In this document: positions 32,466-43,703 of the stretch, piece after piece
Position numbering within the stretch: the stretch's first letter is position 1
Layout: every line of letters starts with the position of its first letter
Source: Calvatia gigantea
Lineage: Eukaryota; Basidiomycota; Agaricomycetes; Agaricales; Lycoperdaceae
Direction of reading: 5' to 3'
NCBI GenBank assembly: GCA_025093985.1
Contig: JACAAK010000007.1
Span: forward strand, 1,860,001-1,924,000
Length of the DNA stretch: 64,000 nt
Notes under the pieces: generated by a model
The model's database searches: none
Seen by the model: only the letters and a program-made list of their open reading frames with translations
What the model was told of the DNA's origin: nothing
Program-made: the position numbers and the translations under genes

Positions 32466-35287
32466 ATGAACATCGACTACGATAAATTAGCCAAAGAACG
32501 CTTCACCGGCACACATATCCAAGATTTTCATCAGGTATGTGAACAGTTTCATCCTTCGCCGGTCAATGCTCACCCGCAGACAGATAACCGCCATCTCGCA
32601 GGGAGCTATCAACAAGCAAATGAAAGCAGTGCACGCTTTGAGCCCCAAGGATCATCCATTGAAACATTTTGTTACTGACCCTCTACCAAAGGACGAGTGG
32701 AGGTGTGTTTCGCCACAACTTTGCAACATAGGGCACTGTTTTTATTGACGCCCCTTCGATCGAAAGCGGAATCGATGCCGTGCTGGGGCCGCCAAAGATC
32801 GAGGTGTTATTTGGCACCGAATACCGTGTCGTGCTCTATACAGTGTCCTTGGTGGTATGAGTTCTCTCTACTACGTCGATCCCATCTGACAAGAAGACCA
32901 GTCTGGGATTTTCAAATACTGGACCCAACCCCATGGTGGAGAGTAAGCTTTATAGTGCGAAGATATCCAATTCTATACTGACTCGACCTTAGCAAGGTTC
33001 AATCACCGATCGAAAACTGGTCTCTAGTTTTCAAGGTGAACCTCGACCTCAAGGCCTTGGAGAAAGATCAACAGGTCCCCGATTACGTCAAGGATACTCT
33101 GAAGAAGATGGATGACTATAGTGTCCACCAGCTTTTGGTTGACTTGAACAGTACGTTCTTCTGAGAGTCACCTCCTTTTCAGCGGTATTTGGTACTCAAC
33201 ACCAACACAGCCGCTGACGTGATGAACTACAGACAAAAGGAAAGCGTCATCAAACTTGAAAGCGAATTTGCGCGATATCAGTTTGTTTTCTTTTTCGATT
33301 ATTGGCTTCAGAGGGTCAAAGCTTCGGACAAACGCGATCACTCCATTATCCACTACCTTCCGCGCTCCAAGAAGCCCGAGGACTACCCCATCCCTACCCT
33401 CCCTCCGACAGATTTGAACTTCCAGAACCTTCAATTTGTCATGTCAGACTCGGGGACGGGGAACAAGGATGATAATATGCTCATTTACCTCCAAATGGTA
33501 GGTCGATCACGATTCTGGAAATAAATATAATCTTAAGTAACTTGATGCATTGCAGACGGGGAATGTGCCTCTGCCCCCAGAGCTTCTGAAGGAATCTGTG
33601 GGTGATATTTTTCTCGATTTTATCCGGTCTACTTAATCACCACCACCTCCCCCAGACCAACTGTAAGCTTTGTAGTCGTTTGAACTCGCACCTCTTGCTC
33701 ATACGCATCCAGGGGTTGTTCCCGCCCCTCCTGGGAAAATTGGCTACGATGGGACTGTTGCCCTTTCAAAGAAAAGTACGTGATATGCTTGGCTTTGGCG
33801 ATGGCTGTTGATCACATCTTCCGAAAGTCTTCTTGGAGGATTGGTTATTACCAAAGTTGGAACCATTGAATCGGGCGACTTCTTTTGTTGTTGACGAGGT
33901 CAAGATGGACGACGACCTCCCAACTCCAATTCCCATTTGGTATTGTAAGAAAATGTCATTCCATGCTGGACTTCAGGACGGTGAAGTATGTTTTCAAGTG
34001 AAGTTCCTCTGGCCACTGCTAAACGCACAATTATAACTTTCTAGGAACCGACCAAGGGCCCTTGGACATACAATTCAAAAGACAGCACTGACACCGTCAA
34101 TGTGTACGATTACAACTATTTTAACAGGAAAGGCGATGACTCAGGGCCGCCATGGGTATATTGCTCGATGCAACACACAACGAAAAATACCGCGAAAATA
34201 CCTGTTGGCCTCAATAGGGACGGTAAATGTGTCATCGAGTATGTTAACTTCTCTGTGGATAAACAGTGTCCTTGACAAGCATAGGATCTCGGGATCGACG
34301 AAGACAGAGACAAACATCCATACAGGCTATGGCGAGTGTAGGATGTTGGTTAGCAGACTGCTGTGCTAATACCCCGCCCGTAGGTGAATGGTCGACGGAT
34401 CGCACTGCCTCTTGGTCTGCGGAGATTACACTGGACGGTGTCGACCACGCGAAACTCCAGATCAAGACCCAACTCACTCACGACTTCAAGGGTGACAGTG
34501 ACGCAGACGAGGATAAATACCCGACGGAGTCCAAGGTCCTCAAAGGCACCTCTGATAAAATCAAAGAAGTACTCAGGAAGCTGAACACGGGTGACATCGA
34601 GAAAGATATGAAGGGGGCACTGGAGGGCTCATGGGCGTTCGTCTTCGCCGGCGCGGCTGATTTTGTCTTCAACGAGGCGGCATTCAACAAGTGAGTCGGC
34701 TGCCACAAGTTCGTGTAGTGTAAATTATCCTTACTTATATATGCTCTTTAGGGAGAGGGACTTATTGGCCAAGCTCAAGTATAACACCCATTCTTGAAAT
34801 AACCCAGAGTTAGTCACATAGCCTCATCTATTACTGTACTAGTACGCAACGAGAATTGATGACCGCCGGTTCCCTTACTTCAGTCACTGGGCTGTGGCGT
34901 ATTGAGTCATATGCGTGCCATCGTGAAGAGGCGCTTCCTCCAAGCGCTAAATTTGCTGTCCCCAATGTCCATACCCATGTACTTGTCAGCACCTTTGCGC
35001 ATTAGGCCGGCGTGTATTCTACGGTGACCATCTCTCTGACTGACACGCAATGCCATATGATCTTCACCCACCTCATTGCCACTATCGACGTAGACGGCAC
35101 TTCCGAAGCAGGTTCCCGGCTGTTCGGTGTCAACAACGAATGCAAGATTGTCGAAACACCAACATCGACTTCGAATCCATCGAATCGTCCTCCTCTCGGG
35201 TCCATTTCCCTCCCCCCCCCCATTATATTAGATCTTAAATGCATTTCGCCAAGTCACCTTGATAGCCGACCACCAGCGCTTCCTTGA
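32466..35287 (+). CDS. Large unrecognised protein with many short exons, partner of the divergent 27.7 kb gene; 3' end uncertain
   Basis: Starts MNIDYDKLAKERFTG at 32466. Good splice sites connect exons reading PKIEVLFGTEYRVVLYTVSL, SGIFKYWTQPHGG, PIENWSLVFKVNLDLKAL, ADVMNYRQKESVIKLESEFA, IGYDGTVALSKKIFLEDWLL, PLNRATSFVVDEVKMDDD, KGPWTYNSKDSTDTVNVYDY, IEISGSTKTETNIHTGYGE, TASWSAEITLDGVDHAKLQI and ALEGSWAFVFAGAADFVFNE. An early stop at 34797 can be avoided by an intron beginning GTATAACACC that leads to RELMTAGSLTSVTGLWRIES and onward to 35287. Total length is about 545 residues (short form) to 680 (long form). The pattern of alternating strands suggests a beta-rich fold. No family is recognised and no signal peptide is seen. 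Two places do not splice cleanly (32671-32731; TAG at 35003-35005). Confidence 0.65.
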
Positions 35288-36138
35288 GTGTTTGTTCAAT
35301 GGGCCAGAGAGCGAAATTTGAGCTGTTTGGGTAAGATAAAGAATGCACGCCGGGTGATCAACGACTCTCAGCGAGTTCCTTGCCTTGAAGAGTTCTCACT
35401 CTGTTTGTCCCAACCAGTCTCTAAGCTTCAGCCCAAGACAGTGAGAGTGCTTATGCTTCTCAAGCACCGTCTTCGTTTAAAGAGAAATCTTGATGTAATT
35501 CTCCTTAGTTGAGCTCTCTAGATCTCACTCTTCGACCACAGCTATATTAGATTTTAGACCATAGAAAATAACCTTCAGCAATTTTACAATCAAATTATGC
35601 CTACTGTACCCCGTCAATACGACCGACAACCGTCAGTACGACTGCCCCTCGGTGTTGACGATACGGAATGGTTGCTTCTCAAGACCTCAAGGTCTACACA
35701 TAGGCTTGACACCATAGTAGTCATTTTGTGCCTTCGTCCCGCTGTTTGTCTGAAGTCCCATTCCTCCAATGCCCATAGGCCCTGGTGCCGCATCCGTGGG
35801 TACTGGTGGGACGGGAAATGTCAAGGAGACCGGTAAACGCGCTTCTGTACCCTTGTGCTCACTCTGTGAGCAACTCATCCCACCCTGCTTGCATTTTCCA
35901 TTCTGGGTCTTCATCCTGACTAAAGTTTGCCGCAGTCCAGTTCCCTGACCACCATACGCCAGGATACGCGCCAGGTTGACATTGGCCGGTTTTTGCTGCT
36001 GGAACCTGTTAGGCCCGCGCGACCACACCTCGGGATTGCGTTACAAACAATTACTTCCTTTCCCCCTTCTCCTTCCCTCCTGTGGCCTCAAATCAGCATA
36101 CACAAATATTCCCTAGGCCCAATAACCCTTATATCGCA
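35288..36138. other. Intergenic, upstream of the methyltransferase-like gene
   Basis: About 850 bases without a credible gene. Its right end is the second copy of the dispersed repeat. Short frames on both strands lack splice logic. Confidence 0.5.
35960..36138 (+). repeat. Dispersed repeat, copy B, ending at the methyltransferase-like start codon
   Basis: Second copy of the block at 26391-26535 in the same orientation, with somewhat more sequence. Because it abuts the ATG at 36139, it probably contains that gene's promoter and 5' untranslated region. Confidence 0.5.
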
Positions 36139-37465
36139 ATGTCCCGTGGTGATCGTGCTTCAGTGACTGGTATTCTCTCTTCATCCATGCGAAACAATTA
36201 TGGTGAGTATGGAGTAGCCGAGGCACGTTTGATTTCGCTACCCTGCGTGTCCGTCCATGGCCTGATGATAGCAGTATTACAAAAAAGTTGGATCGACATA
36301 CCGCAATCCACATTACCCGGGTGTACGATTGTGCATCTTTTCATGGCTGAGCAAGTGCGCATTCTCAAAGCAGAAGAAACCGCCAGAAGAAACTCACGAC
36401 ATCCTCTGTTTGGCTAGATGGTGGTCTAAAGAAATCTCAAGAAACTCGTCCAGAGACAATACTGATGTCTTCTTATTCGACATGGCCTGTGGTACGCCTC
36501 CTACTTAATGTAACTTCCCCTCGGATACTGACGGTCATGGCCTAGGCAGGTGGGACATCCTACTCTCGTATCAGCCGATGCCACTAATGCAATTCAAAGT
36601 GGCGAAGTAACAGTTGCGTTTCACGAGTGGTGGACCACGTGTAAGCAAATGTATGACCCGGTTAATCAAGAAAATCGAAGTTCCAATGGGCAGGGACCAC
36701 CAACACGAAAACAGCAGTTATACTTCATTCCTCTGGGACCAAACCCTCCAATGCCGCTTGTAGTTGCTGCAGATCCAGTAAGCAGGTTCCGTTCATCATA
36801 CCACGAGCATGCCACGACTACAGTATTGTCCACTTAGTTCACCTCGGTGGCATACAAAGATCGTACATCCCTTCCCTGCGCCACTCTCTCCTTTGGCGAC
36901 ATCGCGGAGGGGGAGCTACCTATCATGGTTTCTGACCTTTCCAGACTTCAAGCTCAAGGGAATGCCGCGCTTTTGGCCCGTGGCCAAGAACAGGAACCTA
37001 ACCAAGAAGGCCGAGTAAAGGATACGCCGTACTCGGCAGTGACGGGGAAGGGATATGTTGCACGCCAAGAAACATATAACACGATTGAGATGGTCGTGTG
37101 CTCCTTCGCTCTGCATTTAATAGAAAATCCCTCCGCGCTTTTCGCATTATTGTGCACACTCAGCTATAAATCACGATGGCTCGTGGTTCTGGCGCCACAC
37201 AAGAAACCTGAGGTGGGCCGACTTATCACGTCTCTATTCAAAATTGAATAACACAGTAATATGAAAGATCAAAGAAGGGTGGGGATGGGAGAAATGGAAT
37301 GTTGAAGAATGGCGAGCCAGTCCCATGTCCAACCCTGAGAGGGAAATTCTCTTCAACCGGTAAGTTTGCACATATATACGTTTATGTTATGGATTCATTC
37401 ATGTGGGTTCCAGGGTGCATTCTAGAGTCTATCGCAGTGTCAATTGTGAATGCGGGTCTAATTAA
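36139..37465 (+). CDS. SAM-dependent methyltransferase-like protein with a 4-nt micro-exon
   Basis: Starts MSRGDRASVTG at 36139 and ends at the TAA at 37463-37465; about 320 residues. Splicing requires a GC-AG intron at 36223-36274 (exons NNYGEYGVAE and YYKKVGSTYRNPHYPGVR), then an intron at 36492-36545, a 4-nt exon GCAG at 36546-36549, and an intron at 36550-36599. Together these restore FLFDMACGSGEVTVAFHEWW. DMACGSGE fits methyltransferase motif I, the SAM-binding Gly loop. Later segments are YFIPLGPNPPMPLVVAADP, SLPCATLSFGDIAEG, TIEMVVCSFALHLIENPSAL (motif IV-like), YKSRWLVVLAPHKKPE and KEGWGWEKWNVEEW. The spacing motif I - acidic ADP - DIAEG - CSFALHL follows the class I order. The substrate is unknown. 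Its stop is 64 bases from the SHE9 stop, tail to tail. Confidence 0.8.
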
Positions 37466-37529
37466 AATGATCTATCAACGACATCCTCGCACGGTATATT
37501 GTAATAAGAGGAATGTATCCATTATAGAT

Positions 37530-38874
37530 TTATCGGTTGCTTAACACAGAACCAAGCACGCCTAGCATGAACGCTGCTATACCGACGGCTGCTAACTCAA
37601 ATGTCCGCTGCCGGAGAGTCGCGGGTATGCCGGGGATCGGAACATACGCGGGCTTATCAGCAGGAACAGGGACCTCTGTGACTTGTATGGGAGGAACAGA
37701 CGACCGCTCGTCGCCAACCACCTTCTGCAACTTCATAACGTCCGTCCCTCTCAACTCCCCCAACACACTAACCTCCTCAAGAACTTTGGACAACAAAGCC
37801 CCCTGCTCAACAAACTTCTCCCCAATTACCTCCATACTCCTTTCCAATTTAGCTGCATTCTCCACACTCAACTCCTCAATCTTTGCTTCGAATGTCTGGG
37901 CTAACCGTCTCCTCTTCCACGGTTCCACGACCACAATCGCCAAAATGAACACAACAAGGTTAAGTCCAAGGACAGCGAGTGATCCGTAAGTCGATGCACT
38001 GCGAATTTTATCGGACCACACTTGTTCTTCATGATACCGACCCAAAATCGACTTCATGAGCTGTGTAAATTCACGCTCGACAGCAGCCTCCGTTTCGTCC
38101 AGAGCAGCCTTTGCTCTCGCTTCCTCTTGCTCATATAAATGGTCTTGCCGAACCAGCGTCGTAAACCTTCCAACATCCGTATCTGTCCACAAGGATTTAC
38201 GTTGCAAGAGCTCGTTGACCTCACGCTGTGAGTTCGAACGTTGGATGACGGCCTGTTCATATGCGAGTTTCGCTTGTTTAGCAGCTTCTCTCGTTAATTT
38301 AATTTTCTCCTCTGCATACGATAAATATTGGAGTTTATTAGGACTCGTAACAGCACGTTGAAAGTAGAAGTAACAAACCTTGCTGCGCAACCTCTCTCTT
38401 TAGTACTTCAATCTCCTCATACCCTGTCGCTTTATTCAGGTGTGCGCCAAGCTGGGAAAACGTAGCCTTGCTCTGGGCCGTAAAGTCGTCCGCGCTCTCT
38501 CGAATTGTGATTGCAGCCTGATCCGTCCATTCCCGAATACGCTGTTTGACGGCTTCCAGATCGGACGTCGAAAGACCCTTCCATGAATCCGGTTTGTCGG
38601 GAGTGGGGTCGGAGGAGGTCGGTGTGGATGTGGATGTGGCCGTGGATAGAGAGTTACCGAAGGTGGGCTCGGAGTGCGACTGAGTCGGAGAGGTAGCAGG
38701 AGGGTGTGCGTCTCCGTCGGCCCCCACGTCCTTTTCCTTCTTGTCCTTCTTGTCCCGGTCTAATGCATTGGGCTCTTTTGTACCGAAAGGACGAGTAGAA
38801 TTGAACCTGGCCCAGGTTATAGGATATGAACGAGCGACGACGCGGCCAGAAAGAAGAGCCCTCGCTGGCAACAT
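37530..38874 (-). CDS. SHE9: Mitochondrial inner-membrane protein of the SHE9/MDM33 family
   Basis: Minus strand, two main exons, from the ATG at 38874 to the TAA at 37530; about 430 residues. The N-terminus (MLPARALLSGRVVARSYPIT...RFNSTRPFG) is a typical presequence rich in Arg, Ser and Ala. A Ser/Thr/Pro-rich linker precedes a long coiled coil: SDLEAVKQRIREWTDQAAIT, YEEIEVLKREVAQQ, EKIKLTREAAKQAKLAYEQA and REVNELLQRKSLWTDTDVGR. The family signature follows: FTTLVRQDH, LMKSILGRYHEEQVWSDKIR, and the membrane span in GSLAVLGLNLVVFILAIVVV, then EPWKRRRLAQTFE. A second hydrophobic segment (ELAAVGIAAFMLGVLGSVL) ends the protein. In yeast She9/Mdm33 shapes mitochondrial inner membranes, possibly by fission. 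Confidence 0.9.
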
Positions 38875-39214
38875 GGACACAAACCAAAGCAACGCCAGCT
38901 GCAGTAGAGTGTCTTCGGATGTTTCCGCGTCCTACCCGTCTCTTCCTGCTAAAATCTTCCTAGGCTTTGCCAACTACAAGAGTAGAAGCTTTACGATCCT
39001 TCACAAACTTGGTTGGTTTGGCCGATAACCCATGTATTTTGAGGAAGTGATAAACAAATATAATGAATATAAGTACGAGAGAATCAAAAAATAATCCAGC
39101 ACCAACGACGCTTAGCACAACTGCCCATTAATCCGTAACTAATCCTGTGGATGACTGGTCTACTTGGAAAGCAAGCATAAAAGAAAATGATAGATCATTT
39201 GCAAATTGGATTGT
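38875..39214. other. Intergenic between SHE9 promoter and P450 reductase 3' end
   Basis: About 340 bases, with both neighbours on the minus strand. AT-rich after 39050. Nothing further was seen. Confidence 0.5.
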
Positions 39215-41594
39215 CTAACTCCAAACGTCAAGCATAAGTCGTGAACGCTCCTTGAGAAGCTTAATTTCTGCAGCACCCTCGACCTCGGCAGATCCACCCT
39301 TTGCCTCACCCAATATTCTTGCCAACACATCCTCAACCTGCTTAGACATGTTCTTGGCTTCACCGCAGATATACACATAACCCTTGCCATTGAGAATGGA
39401 GTCAGCGATGTGTTCCCGTTCGTCCCAGATGAGATCCTGGACGTAGATCTTGCTTCCATCGGGCCTGTAATTCTGGCGAGAGAATGCGCAGTACATATGG
39501 AACTTGCCCTTAAGTTCCTCCTTGTACTGTGGCCACTCATTCTTGTACAGGAAGTCCTCATCTTCACGACGGCAACCGTAGAACAATGAAATGCGACCCC
39601 AGTCTTCAAGAGCGTCAGGACCATTCTTCTCAACGGAACGACGGGCAAGGGCGACACGTTCCTGAACGAAACCACGGAAAGGAGCAACGCCCTGTTGATG
39701 TCATAAGACACTAGAAAACCAACCCAAAAATACGAAAGAAGTAACTTACAGTACCAGGGCCAACCATGATAACCGGACTCTTTGGGTTAGTGGGCAGACG
39801 GAAGGTAGAACGACGGACGTGGATGGGTGCCTTGTAGATGTTGTCGACCCTGTATGTGCCACGGGGACCCTCGATTTGGAATTTCGGTACCGCAGGGAGC
39901 TCCATACCATTTTCATTCATGAAAGGTGTAGGCTCATTGTTAATTGCCTGCTTGAGGTTAAGAACGAAGTTGGAGCTGACACCGTAGCACCATTTCTGCC
40001 TGACATTGTCATTTGGAATGTTCTGGTACTTGAGAACAACGCAGGTGATGTCGACCGAGTTGGGGTGAAGCTTGGGGCTGGAAGAGATGGAGTAGTACCG
40101 CGGTTGAAGACGGGGAATTGCAGAGACAACGAGGTCGAAGGGGATGGCCCAGGGAGTCGTGTTTTCAGGGGTAGGGAGAACCGAGGTGTCGTTTCCAGCA
40201 GCTAGCTGGAGAACTTCGCCGAGTTTCAGGCAACCTTCTGCTACAATCTTGTGGTATAAATCCTTGTTGGTATTGAGGTTCTTCAAGAAGGCCTCAGCGT
40301 CAGGGTTAGGCGCGAACTTGGACAATGGTCCGAGAATTTGACGACCAGCCACAGCGCTGACATCGATGTAATGACGAAGAACAGTGCCGTAGGTGGTGGG
40401 AACGGGGAAAGGAACCTTGGCGAGTGCCGGGTCCAATGACTCAATTCCAATCACGGTGTCACGCTTGTTGTACAGACCGAGCGCACACAAGAGTCGGTCG
40501 GCGTCAAGTTCCGCGTTAGTCGGCCAAACACCGAGATGATCACCGTGTTGGTAGGTAATGCCAGATCCCTCGATACTAAGTTCTGCGTGAACGCAGTTGC
40601 GGTCCTTGGTTGACTGGAAGAGTTCTTTAGCCTCAAGTAAGGGGGCGGGATAGGGGTTCTTGGCGTCGTGGATACCCTTTGTCTTCGTCAATGCACGAGC
40701 AGAATATTCACCTAACCTTCGTTAAGCCAAAAAAAAAAAATTGATCCGCCAACAGGAAAAACGTACCAAGATAAACCTTCTCAGGAGGGTGCGATTCAAG
40801 CTCCGTTACGGTGAAATCGGCACTATCTGCGCCCTGGCCTTCTTCGACGCCCATCTCAGCGGCAAATGCCTCCCACATACCATCTTTCCATTCGAGGTAG
40901 TCTTCTTCCATGCTCTTGTCGTCGTCACCTTCACCACGTTCTCCAATGCGCTTGGCGCCCATTTTCGTGAGAAGGGCGTCAACTGTCCGACCAATAAAGT
41001 TGTAGTGCTCATAGGTCTTGTTACCAAGGCTGAACACGACATATCTGAGACCATCGAGCTTATGTTCACCGTTGGAGAACTCAAATGAGTCATCCTGCAA
41101 GTTCTGCATAATCTGAACAGCGTTATCGGTGGGCTCTCCCTCTCCATAAGTGGCCATGACAAAGAAAGCGATGCAGTCCTCAGGAAGTTGGTCTAGGTTC
41201 TCAAAGTCGTACTCTTCGGGGTCGCACACGAGCGAGGTTAGACCGAATTTTGATTTTGCTTCCTTGGCCAGGCGGATGGCATACTCTTCAGCTGTGCCGG
41301 TTTGTGAGCCGTAAAATATCAACAGGCGCTTTTTCTAGAGAGTGAGGGTGAGGGTGTTGTGTCAGTGGAAACGCATGGAAAAGTGAAGAAAAACACGTTG
41401 CTACATACCCCTTCTTTCATCTTTGCGATGAAGTCCCTGGGGTTTCCACCTCCATTTGCTGTCTTGGTGGAAGAGGTTATGGGTGCGACCTTTGGTTTCG
41501 AAGCCGCGAAGAGTTGGTCCCGGAATAGATAGGCGGCTGCCAGGGTCACGCCGACGGCGAGAATGACGATGTCCGATGTAGATGTTGAGGACAT
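39215..41594 (-). CDS. CPR1: NADPH-cytochrome P450 reductase
   Basis: Minus strand; stop TAG at 39215-39217. I prefer the ATG at 41594 (MSSTSTSDIVILAVGVTLAA), which places the ER anchor at the N-terminus as usual; an in-frame ATG at 41654 would add 20 residues. Domains in order: membrane anchor; FMN flavodoxin domain with YGSQTGTAEEYA and FVMATYGEGEPTDNA, then SLGNKTYEHYNFIG; FAD domain with the RYYSISSSPKLH motif and the YGVSSNFVLN helix; NADPH domain with [33 protein letters not shown], and the C-terminal DVWS whose Trp stacks on the flavin. About 735 residues, the usual size. It transfers electrons from NADPH via FAD and FMN to microsomal P450s, including those of sterol synthesis. Three short introns are visible; one carries a poly-A run at 40730-40740. 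Confidence 0.95.
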
Positions 41595-42161
41595 GGCAGA
41601 CCAAGGGAAGGCGAAGGGGAGAGCTTGAAAAGTGGTACGATTGGCTACTGACATGACTGCAAAGAGGAGAGGAAGTGGAAAATACCAAGGGGGGAGATGC
41701 CTCTGAGTAGCACAAGGCTTGATGAGGTCGGGTTTTTGAAGTTAATAAGAAGAAGAAAAAAGTGCACTAGGATGATGGGAGAAGTAGTCGAGCAAGACGC
41801 ACCAGTACTCGGTGTTGGCACAAAATGCCGTGTTTTGCTCTCCGGCTGTTTGGTCCGGCCTGGCCACTCCCGGATCACTTCTCACGCTTAAACACTCATA
41901 CCTTCCCTGTCACTCCCTCTTGCTCACGGAGGGCGGAGCATGGACCCGTCCGACAACTGCGATCCACAATCACACTCACGGAGCTTGGCATAAGCAAATA
42001 TGACCCAGCTCGTCCCGTTACACTGAAAGATCCACTTCTGCTTTTCTCTGGTCCTGTGTCTGCAAACTCGTCCGATCACATCGTGTTACATATCGTGCCA
42101 CAGCATTGAAACAATAGTGACTAGTCCCTTACTCGATACCCTCCAATCCATTTCTCGGCTT
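41595..42161. other. Intergenic, P450 reductase promoter
   Basis: About 570 bases, with both neighbours on the minus strand. It holds the reductase 5' region and the SET gene's 3' region. No repeat or RNA gene was seen. Confidence 0.5.
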
Positions 42162-43703
42162 TCACGGATGAACTAAACCTCCCACTGCCTCCCGCCCGCG
42201 TGTACCCCACGCCGGATGGGTTTCAGGCGCTGATGCAATTGCCCGCATTTCCTCCACCTGTTCGCTGTCGATCCCAACCTCATAAGAATACCACTTCAGT
42301 GCGATCTCTGCCCATTCCCGTGTCACCGTGGGGCTGTAATCATACTGTCCTTAGTTCACGTGTACAAACTTCTCGGAAAAGACTCACTCCGAATGGGATG
42401 CAGCCACCCAAGCTGCGTCAGCGGCAAGCCTCCCTCGCTCGCTCCAATACCCTTCTTCATCCCCTAATTCCCATATCCTCCGTGCCTGTGCGATCGCGTC
42501 GGCCCCGCTGATGCGACCTTCTCCCCAACCAGAAAACCGTTCGTACGCTTCGGACATTGCTTCTAATCTCTTGTCCGAAGCCCGAGATTCCGCCTCTGGC
42601 AACGAGCAGACGCTGCACTGACATTTGAAACCATATTGCTCCGCGAGAAACGCCCTGAACAAATTTAAGAGTTATTCTCAGACTATCTGATAAGCGGCAT
42701 TACGACGATCCGATTAATTACCTGCGATGATGCCGTGCTCGCTTCGAATTTGTATAGCTCGTGAGCAATTCCTACAAGGAAAACTTAGTCTTGTGCTTCC
42801 TTTCCCTTGGATGAGAATGAATGTTTCGAACCTCCCCTTGCCTGATATTCCTAAACGCATGGACGTACAGCGTCTTCTCCCTTTCCCGCCACGTATAAAC
42901 AACGTTGAAGGCGCTCGAACAGCCATGGTTGATCCTTGCCATCCTAGGAAAAATCCCGACACCATCGCCTGCTGCCACTGCATTCGTCTGGAAGATAGCT
43001 AGCGCAACTTGGTCCTGATACATATCAGGACTTAGGTGTTTCGGGAAATTAACATAGGACAGGTTGTGAAACGCATCCCGCTCATCTTTGCTGAGTTTCG
43101 CCAGCAACCCGGCGATGAGAGCAGTTGGAGATGAGGAAACTATCAACAACCATCACCGGCGCAGATCAGAAACTGAGGTTAATTAAGACGAAGATCACAG
43201 ATATGGTACGACTCACTTTGGCGGGGAACCACAAAGAGCGGTTTCTCGCGTAATAATAATTCACCCTGCTAGAGTAAAACTTAGTCTTTCGGCCGGCGGA
43301 CATTGTTGAGGTCCACTCAAGCATACCTTGATGTCGCGTGAGGCCACCAAGCCCTTACCTCTCCCTGGCAGATCCGCTACGAAAAAGGGAGATGTGTGTG
43401 CATCTCCCCGCGTACGCGCCGTCGCAGCAGGTGTAGAGTACCAGAAATTGCTACTACCATTCCAGATGGAGATGACAACCAGTATTAAACCCACACATGC
43501 TGCAAAGGCGAGCAATACATAATTTCTGGATATCTGTAGCCACCATTCAGTGTTTCGAAAACCATATTGGTTGAGTAAGCAAGGATGCCTACAGAAGGTG
43601 ACGCAGAAGGCGCGTTGGCGAGTTTCCCTTTTGAACGAACAGAGTCCAGGTTGGAGTTGGCGGATACATTCGCCTTTGGTTTCCGCTGTCTCGTATTAGA
43701 CAT
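42162..43703 (-). CDS. SET-domain protein with an N-terminal membrane anchor
   Basis: Minus strand from the ATG at 43703 (MSNTRQRKPKANVS) to the TGA at 42162-42164; about six exons, roughly 430 residues. An intron joins the basic N-terminus to ISRNYVLLAFAACVGLILVV, a clear transmembrane segment. The SET domain follows: PFFVADLPGRGKGLVASRDI, then EKPLFVVPP-type sequence, LSKDERDAFHNLSY, FQTNAVAAGDGVGIFPRMA, RINHGCSSAFNVVYTW (the NHxCxPN-like core, with Ser-Ala where Pro-Asn is common) and AFRNIRQGEEL. A cysteine set (FKCQCSVCSLPE) forms the post-SET zinc site. The C-terminal part is helical. Such proteins methylate lysine in histones or other proteins; the target is unknown. A membrane-anchored SET protein suggests a non-histone or ER/nuclear-envelope location. 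Confidence 0.85.

Noticed and set aside
40725..40745. Poly-A tract in the P450 reductase gene as a possible coding slip
   Set aside because: It lies inside an intron between the KVYLG and EYSARALT exons, so it does not affect the protein.
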